Shown here: positions 62,101-64,000 of the stretch, one piece after another
Layout of the letters: the number at the start of each line of letters is the position of its first letter
How positions within the stretch are numbered: position 1 is the stretch's first letter
From: Petrosia ficiformis
Lineage: Eukaryota; Porifera; Demospongiae; Haplosclerida; Petrosiidae
Assembly: GCA_947044365.1 (NCBI GenBank)
Contig: OX345645.1
Location: 6,081,741-6,145,740 of the forward strand
Direction: 5' to 3'
DNA: 64,000 nt
The notes under the pieces: model-generated
Told to the model about the DNA's origin: nothing
Database searches by the model: none
What the model saw: only the letters and a program-made list of their open reading frames with translations
Translations under genes and position numbers: made by a program

Positions 62101-63927
62101 CTATCACATATATGTACATGTACATGTATAATAGCCAAATTGATGTATTGGTATAACCCTAATCATTTTCCTAATGCCATCAACTATCACATATATGTAC
62201 ATGTACATGTATAATAGCCAAATTGATGTATTGGTATAACCCTAATCATTCTCCTAATGCTATCAACTAGCACATATATGTACATGTACATGTATAATAG
62301 CCAAATTGATGTATTGGTATAACCCTAATCATTCTCCTAATGCTATCAACTATCACATATATGTACATGTACATGTATAATAGCCAAATTGATGTATTGG
62401 TATAACCCTAATCATTCTCCTAATGCTATCAACTAGCACATATATGTACATGTACATGTATAATAGCCAAATTGATGTATTGGTATAACCCTAATCATTC
62501 TCCTAATGCTATCAACTGGTACTTCACTCATAAAGTACACTACAGTCAATGGAATACAGTGATAGTATGTAAACTTAATAATGTCAGGTACTATAGGCAA
62601 GGTAATGGAGTTGCCTATACTAATACTCTGCCTATAAGTCACCTATTGAAATACCTCTACTAGTATAGCTAGTACAATTTTTATATCCTACCTAGACTAA
62701 GTTCTTCTGGGTCAGTAATATCTCCTGTCCCTTCAGCAAGTAGAGCAAATTCTTTTTGATTCAAAACAGGAGGCTTTTCAATTTCACGGCATCTCTTAGC
62801 CTCAGTTTCTAGTAACCTCTGTAGATCAATGTAGCTTGATGGAACCTATACGAATGACAATGAAAATTGTTTGTCAGATATTTTTATGTATCAATCATTT
62901 TACAAATAATGTAACTATTGTTTGAGATTACATACTTCAGAGAATTTTAGATATACATGTACATGATATTCTCAGGAAAGAAAGAAAGACAGAAAGAAAG
63001 ACAGAAAGAATGAAAGAAAGAAAGACACCCGAGGCAATGGAAAAATGAAAACAATGAGAGTTGCCTCAGGTGGGATTCGAACCCACGACACACTGTACTC
63101 CAGACAGATGCTCTACCAACTGAGCTACATGTACCAAGGCAGCCCAGCTGGCAGGGTCCGAATCAAGGCTTAACCAATACTAGGCATTAGGTGAAGGCCG
63201 GGGTAATGAAACCACCAAAAGACACCAACACCAACCATAGCATATATACTTGATGTACATGTACCTGTATAATTGTACATGTATATGTTCATGTACCGGT
63301 ATAATATGTTCATGTACAGGTATATGTACATGTACATGTACAGGTATATGTACATGTACATATATAGTGATGATATACTTGTACTGTAAGGGTATATGTA
63401 TCATGTCAAAGTTTTTGATAAGTTTTGAAGCATGGGCCAAATTAGCTCAAACATGGTAAGTGTGTGCACCATTGGAAATACATCTTGAGCCAATTACAAA
63501 GAGTTAATGACAATATAATCATAATTAACTGCACCACTGGCTCAAAGAGATAACTGTGCAGTGCCAAATAAGAAGCACTTTGGGCCAATGGTGCGCCATA
63601 TGAACTTATCAAAAACACTGGTACATGTACATGTGTAGTGAAGATGTACATGTACATGTACAGGTATATGTACATGTACATGTATAGTGAACATGTACAT
63701 GTACATGTATGTGATAATATACATGTACATGTACATAGAAGTATGTGTTTACGCATGCTTGCACTCAAGTGCTTGAACCCATGTCTGGACAAATATAGCT
63801 GCCAGTTACCTGCATCCCGATGACATGTTCATGAGTATCTGGATCTTTAGCACTAAGAGCAGCCGAATGAATACGTTCTTGTAATTCTCTGATTCCTACT
63901 TTAGTGACACACGACACCATGCATATA
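43193..63927 (-). CDS. LRRK: LRRK1-like ROCO protein kinase gene (5' part outside window)
   Basis: Seventeen exons join in frame on the minus strand (63810-63927, 62692-62845, 59959-60452, 58676-58910, 57506-57691, 55683-55882, 54434-54593, 53701-53819, 52927-53035, 52386-52564, 51875-52008, 50829-50931, 50345-50563, 49809-50013, 48517-48614, 46225-46338, 43193-44461), giving about 1364 residues to the stop. They cover the end of ROC (Ras-like GTPase), COR, a serine/threonine kinase and a C-terminal beta-propeller. The catalytic loop YRDLKSDN, the ADYG magnesium motif (DYG rather than DFG) and GTPGYMAPE are LRRK hallmarks; the WSLDV segment between them is closest to LRRK1 as I know it. The N-terminal ankyrin/LRR part and most of ROC are missing only because of the window edge. 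No lesion was seen. Confidence 0.9.
45083..45790. repeat. 47-bp minisatellite with 94-bp higher-order period
   Basis: About 15 copies of a unit containing CTATACTACTTGCCTATACC. The base before ATGAA alternates strictly: TTTATGAA, TTCATGAA, and so on, so copies were amplified as dimers. It lies in the intron before the last LRRK-like exon. Confidence 0.95.
46225..46338 (-). CDS. LRRK: LRRK-like exon: propeller
   Basis: 38 codons, phase 0-0: [20 protein letters not shown] then [18 protein letters not shown]. Its acceptor is TTTAG. Confidence 0.75.
46690..46762. mobile_element. MITE-A 3' fragment
   Basis: The end of the MITE-A family (TAGTATGTAAACTTAATAAT, GTCAGGTACTGTA) without its 5' half. 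Confidence 0.65.
46845..47060. mobile_element. MITE-C copy
   Basis: Starts near TTTTGAAGCTTGGGTCAAAT and ends near TATGAGCTTTTCAAAAACAC; internal words CACTGGCCCA and AAGAAGCTCTATGGGCC define the family. Confidence 0.7.
47625..48080. mobile_element. TIR DNA transposon fragment with a coding exon
   Basis: The terminal inverted repeats ATACCATATAGCGGGAAATA and its counterpart (CCCGCTATACGGTAT) bound 456 bases. Inside, a frame from 47798 reads [20 protein letters not shown] then [16 protein letters not shown] up to a donor-like GCG|GTAAGA at 47899-47905. [11 protein letters not shown] is like the first exon of transposon-associated proteins I recall from sponge and cnidarian genomes. The remaining exons are missing. 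Confidence 0.6.
48517..48614 (-). CDS. LRRK: LRRK-like exon: propeller
   Basis: [20 protein letters not shown] to KRFWVATS. Hydrophobic strand pattern with a VKxFWVATS-type WD-like end. Confidence 0.75.
48755..48958. mobile_element. MITE-B copy 1
   Basis: Terminal inverted repeat ATATGTCAATAAAAAGTCAC at the left and its inverse (GTGACATTTTATTGACATAT) at the right. About 204 bases, non-coding. Confidence 0.85.
49018..49702. repeat. 32-bp minisatellite built from AAGTAC
   Basis: About 21 copies of GGACTTAAGTACAAGTACAA plus GTACTCAACTAA. Three variants of the last bases (CTCAACTAA, CTTAACTAC, CTCAATCAA) recur in a partly ordered series. The unit itself is made of GTAC-centred palindromes. Located in an intron of the LRRK-like gene. 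Confidence 0.95.
49809..50013 (-). CDS. LRRK: LRRK-like exon: kinase-propeller linker
   Basis: [20 protein letters not shown] to [20 protein letters not shown]. The [14 protein letters not shown] segment suggests the first propeller strand. Confidence 0.8.
50105..50344. mobile_element. MITE-A copy 1
   Basis: Internal words GATGGGAGCTACACTTTAAT, GTACTATAGTACTACTTTGT and a right end TAGTATGTAAACTTAATAAT identify the family; the left inverted repeat has decayed. Confidence 0.75.
50345..50563 (-). CDS. LRRK: LRRK-like exon: kinase C-lobe
   Basis: 73 codons: [20 protein letters not shown] to [18 protein letters not shown]. The C-lobe arginine in SDRPSA is conserved. A MITE-A copy abuts the donor. 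Confidence 0.9.
50608..50733. mobile_element. MITE-D short copy
   Basis: ATCCCTATGATTGCTTTTCA at the left and AAAGCAATCGTAGGGAT at the right, with the family core TGTTGTGTTTCAGGCATG. Only about 126 bases, an internal deletion form. Confidence 0.75.
50829..50931 (-). CDS. LRRK: LRRK-like exon: activation segment
   Basis: [20 protein letters not shown] then [14 protein letters not shown]. Holds the APE motif that closes the activation loop. Confidence 0.9.
51063..51823. mobile_element. MITE-D copy carrying a nested hAT-like element
   Basis: Left end TATCCCTATGATTGCTTTCC (51063) and right end AAAGCAATCATAGGGATAC (about 51806-51823). Between them, 51136-51500 is a TTAGGGCTGGGG... TCCAGCTCTAA element of the hAT-like family, so the MITE-D is the older insertion. 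Confidence 0.75.
51136..51500. mobile_element. hAT-like element nested in MITE-D
   Basis: Begins TTAGGGCTGGGGTGAAGGTT and ends GAACCTTTTTCCAGCTCTAA. It shares GCATCGCTGGACC-type and CACATGTGC words with the copies at 46773 and 58018. No transposase. Confidence 0.65.
51875..52008 (-). CDS. LRRK: LRRK-like exon: catalytic loop and DYG motif
   Basis: [20 protein letters not shown] then [11 protein letters not shown] and [12 protein letters not shown] and DYG (for HRD and DFG) are characteristic of LRRK kinases. Confidence 0.9.
52047..52300. mobile_element. MITE-A copy 2
   Basis: Both inverted ends are visible: TTTAAGTTTACATACTATGA (left) and its inverse AGTATGTAAACTTAATAATA (right). Confidence 0.8.
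52386..52564 (-). CDS. LRRK: LRRK-like exon: kinase hinge and helix D-E
   Basis: [20 protein letters not shown], then [12 protein letters not shown] and [20 protein letters not shown] is the hinge. Confidence 0.85.
52637..52893. mobile_element. MITE-A copy 3 (most complete)
   Basis: The left end GTACCTGACTTTATTAACTA and right end AACTTAATAATGTCAGGTAT give a longer inverted repeat than the other copies. About 257 bases. Confidence 0.8.
52927..53035 (-). CDS. LRRK: LRRK-like exon: kinase helix C
   Basis: [20 protein letters not shown] then [16 protein letters not shown]. The glutamate of RQEV is the likely salt-bridge partner of the N-lobe lysine. Confidence 0.85.
53140..53350 (-). mobile_element. 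tRNA-derived SINE, copy 1
   Basis: The tRNA-like head occupies 53230-53304 (minus). It has a complete D arm (GTAGCTCAGTTGGTAAGAGC) and T arm (GTGGGTTCGAATCCCAC), and an acceptor stem TGCCTTG/TGAGGCA. The tail continues CTCATTTTTTCATTTTTCAT and a (TTTC)n tract. The anticodon loop lacks U33, and the same flanks recur at two other sites, so it is a SINE and not a working tRNA gene. Confidence 0.85.
53410..53566. mobile_element. MITE-C copy, reverse orientation
   Basis: Runs from TTTTTGATAAGCTCATATGG through GGGCCAGATGGCACAG to TTGGCTCAAGG; inverse of the family order. Confidence 0.65.
53701..53819 (-). CDS. LRRK: LRRK-like exon: kinase N-lobe
   Basis: [20 protein letters not shown], including the ATP-contacting lysine of the AIK motif, then an acidic insert [13 protein letters not shown]. 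Confidence 0.85.
53856..54001. repeat. (CCAT)n microsatellite, interrupted
   Basis: Tracts of CATC/CCAT with imperfect blocks, in the intron between the glycine-loop and N-lobe exons. Confidence 0.9.
54226..54420. mobile_element. MITE-C copy
   Basis: GTTTTGATACATTTTGAAAC to TGTGCTAAACACTGATTC, with GGCCCAAAGAGAGAACTT inside. Confidence 0.65.
54434..54593 (-). CDS. LRRK: LRRK-like exon: linker and kinase glycine loop
   Basis: [20 protein letters not shown] to [12 protein letters not shown]. The GxGGxG loop that covers ATP phosphates is split by the next intron. Confidence 0.85.
54643..55015 (+). mobile_element. tRNA-derived SINE, copy 2, after a truncated SINE 3' end
   Basis: 54643-54730 is a truncated SINE tail (CCCACCTGAGGCAACTCTCA and a pyrimidine tract). 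A fuller copy follows: 5' body GGTTTGGTGTTGGTGTCTTT, then GGACCCTGCCAGCTGGGCTG, the tRNA-like head at 54870-54944 and a (TTTC)n tail to about 55008. Confidence 0.8.
55472..55674. mobile_element. MITE-B copy 2
   Basis: ATATGTCAACATAAAGTCAC to GTGACATTTTATTGACATA, ending about 8 bases from the donor of the 55683-55882 exon. Confidence 0.85.
55683..55882 (-). CDS. LRRK: LRRK-like exon: end of COR-B and linker
   Basis: [20 protein letters not shown] to [18 protein letters not shown]. Donor CAG|GTACAC. A MITE-B copy ends immediately next to the donor. Confidence 0.75.
56163..56597. mobile_element. MITE-D variant with matching altered ends
   Basis: Both ends differ from the family in the same way: CATCCCTATATTTGCTTTCC at the left and AAAGCAAATATAGGGATAC at the right, instead of ATGATTGC. 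The interior keeps family words near 56195-56330. It overlaps the perfect inverted repeat at 56532-56664. Confidence 0.75.
56532..56664. repeat. Perfect 49-bp inverted repeat across a transposon end
   Basis: Bases 56532-56580 are the exact reverse complement of 56616-56664 (arm includes CTTCAGGCCACAGCTTTGCT). The 35-base loop consists of the MITE end (AAAGCAAATATAGGGAT) plus 18 bases. Confidence 0.95.
56665..57480. other. Intron sequence, nothing recognised
   Basis: Part of the LRRK-like intron between 55882 and 57506. A 78-codon minus frame at 56969-57205 has no recognisable motif. Confidence 0.5.
57506..57691 (-). CDS. LRRK: LRRK-like exon: COR-B
   Basis: 62 codons, phase 1-1, from [14 protein letters not shown] to SLIDEWFPG, with [17 protein letters not shown]. 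The upstream intron carries MITE and hAT-like insertions. Confidence 0.8.
57776..57930. mobile_element. MITE-C fragment
   Basis: From AGACATTTTAATACATTTTG to GGCCCAAAGAGAGAACAG; the right end is missing. Confidence 0.6.
58018..58432. mobile_element. hAT-like element with TAGGGCTGGG end
   Basis: Left TTAGGGCTGGGAAAAAGGTT; right end GCTACCTTCGTCCTAAT. Flanks are AT repeats, so a target duplication cannot be read. Inner TTCGAACCTTCG words are partly palindromic. Confidence 0.65.
58459..58662. mobile_element. MITE-B copy 3
   Basis: ATATGTCAATAAAAAGTCAT to GTGACATTTTATTGACATAT, 14 bases from the donor of the COR-B exon (58676). Confidence 0.85.
58676..58910 (-). CDS. LRRK: LRRK-like exon: COR-B start
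   Basis: Contains [15 protein letters not shown], a strong COR-B signature, then [20 protein letters not shown]. Phase 0 in, phase 1 out. Confidence 0.85.
59357..59494. mobile_element. Fold-back element with 52-bp arms
   Basis: Arm 59357-59408 (GTTATCGACCACTCATGAGC to GTGACGTCAC) pairs with 59443-59494 with only a handful of mismatches around a 34-base loop. Each arm includes a TGACGTCA-like word. Confidence 0.85.
59690..59908. mobile_element. MITE-C copy (near complete)
   Basis: Left GGTTTTGATAAGTTTTGAAG and right AAGCTTATCAAAAACACTGA form terminal inverted repeats. Confidence 0.75.
59959..60452 (-). CDS. LRRK: LRRK-like exon: COR-A
   Basis: Begins [14 protein letters not shown] and continues [18 protein letters not shown], typical of COR. 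It then has [20 protein letters not shown] and a polar insert ending [13 protein letters not shown]. Donor GAG|GTTAAT. Confidence 0.85.
60566..60972. mobile_element. MITE-D full copy
   Basis: CATCCCTATGATTGCTTTCC at the left and AAAGCAATCATAGGGATAT at the right; about 407 bases with internal similarity to the copy at 23690. Confidence 0.8.
61065..61470. repeat. 83-bp minisatellite, forward block
   Basis: Almost five units with a core TACCAATACATCAATTTGGC and joints ACATGTACATGTACATATA. Copies start at 61121, 61204 and 61287 (for CCAATACATC), so the period is exactly 83. Confidence 0.95.
61475..61550. mobile_element. MITE-A fragment between opposed minisatellite blocks
   Basis: GATCCACTGTACTTTGAATG to TATGCTATCACATACAAA is the reverse of the MITE-A interior. 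The matching forward 3' part lies at 62518-62592, beyond the second block. Confidence 0.7.
61560..62516. repeat. 83-bp minisatellite, inverted block
   Basis: About 11 units of the same 83-bp repeat in the opposite orientation (GCCAAATTGATGTATTGGTA). Alternating variants CAACTATCACA and CAACTAGCACA / CACCTATCACA occur. Confidence 0.95.
62518..62592. mobile_element. MITE-A 3' fragment
   Basis: ACTTCACTCATAAAGTACAC to AATAATGTCAGGTACTATA, immediately after the inverted minisatellite block. Confidence 0.7.
62692..62845 (-). CDS. LRRK: LRRK-like exon: ROC-COR junction
   Basis: [18 protein letters not shown] to TDPEELSL. The opening VP.SY..L resembles the start of COR domains. Ends in phase 1 at G|GTAGGA. 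Confidence 0.8.
62975..63232 (-). mobile_element. tRNA-derived SINE, copy 3
   Basis: tRNA-like head at 63062-63141 with a 6-base insertion (ATGTAC) between D arm and acceptor stem, a (GAAA)n tail on the plus strand and the 5' body to 63232 (GACACCAACACCAACC on plus). Confidence 0.8.
63290..63365. repeat. (TACATG)n tract
   Basis: Imperfect repeats of GTACATGTACAGGTATATGT. Similar tracts lie at 63640-63745. Confidence 0.85.
63408..63622. mobile_element. MITE-C copy (near complete)
   Basis: Left AGTTTTTGATAAGTTTTGAA, right GAACTTATCAAAAACACTGG. Contains a shortened interior (ACAAAGAGTTAATGACAATA). Confidence 0.75.
63810..63927 (-). CDS. LRRK: LRRK-like exon: end of ROC domain
   Basis: Reads [19 protein letters not shown] and on to HEHVIGMQ. 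The SC..T..GI..L pattern matches the last strand and helix of Ras-like GTPases. Acceptor CTCCAG, donor CAG|GTAACT. Confidence 0.8.
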
Positions 63928-64000
63928 CTGGAGGAAAGATTAACAAACATACAGCATATGTCAATACATGTAACATGACACCATGCATATACTGGAGGAA
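63912..64000. repeat. 64-bp tandem duplication at the window edge
   Basis: GACACCATGCATATACTGGA begins near 63913 and again near 63977. The first copy carries the acceptor and first codons of the ROC-end exon, so the second holds a duplicate acceptor. Confidence 0.7.

Noticed and set aside
63170..63823. Several open frames rich in M, Y, V, H and T on both strands
   Set aside because: They are translations of (TACATG)n repeats.

Overview
The window is animal nuclear DNA. It is AT-rich, has spliced genes with GT/AG introns, tRNA-derived SINEs, many MITEs and minisatellites, and holds a tandem array of NLR-type (NACHT) immune receptor genes beside a LRRK-type ROCO protein kinase. The large NACHT family, its CARD-like N-terminal domain and the repeat families suggest a demosponge, most likely Amphimedon queenslandica or a close relative. 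That identification is an inference from protein style; no search was run.

Bases 1-41,595 (plus strand) carry five tandem NLR copies, called A to E here. A (1-3556) is cut by the window start. B spans 6997-13398, C 18114-22388, D 23346-30857 and E 35861-41595. The complete design is best seen in D: exon 1 encodes a short N-terminal peptide ending in a hydrophobic stretch and a canonical 2A ribosome-skipping motif (GDVESNPGP); exon 2 a death domain; two short charged linker exons; a CARD-like exon; and one 3.2 kb exon encoding NACHT plus C-terminal LRR-like repeats. Every internal junction is phase 1, so exons can be lost, swapped or skipped without breaking frame. B uses this: a peptidase C14 (caspase-like) exon replaces linker 2 and the CARD-like exon, giving a predicted 2A / death domain / caspase-like / NACHT protein. 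D is the only copy without a lesion. A is frameshifted by a 47-bp tandem duplication, B loses its C-terminal LRRs through a 13-bp deletion, C has two frameshifts, a nonsense codon and an intron-exon fusion deletion, and E has one nonsense codon in its death-domain exon.

Between the NLR copies lie decayed minus-strand pieces: an ankyrin-repeat pseudogene (32.1-33.25 kb, with a second exon copy near 22.8 kb) and a truncated copy of the LRRK 3' end (31.25-31.51 kb). The LRRK relic shows that the D/E duplication also carried the tail of the neighbouring kinase gene.

Bases 43,193-63,927 (minus strand) hold 17 in-frame exons of a LRRK1-like gene running from the end of the ROC GTPase domain through COR and kinase to a C-terminal beta-propeller; the 5' part is outside the window. 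Its introns are packed with at least four MITE families, hAT-like elements with TAGGGCTGGG ends, three SINE copies, three minisatellite arrays (47, 32 and 83 bp units, the last in two opposed blocks) and a perfect 49-bp inverted repeat at a transposon end.

The most striking system is the NLR cassette: a dedicated 2A/signal-like exon kept in four tandem paralogues, even where the rest of the gene is dying, placed so that skipping would release the receptor starting at its death domain.
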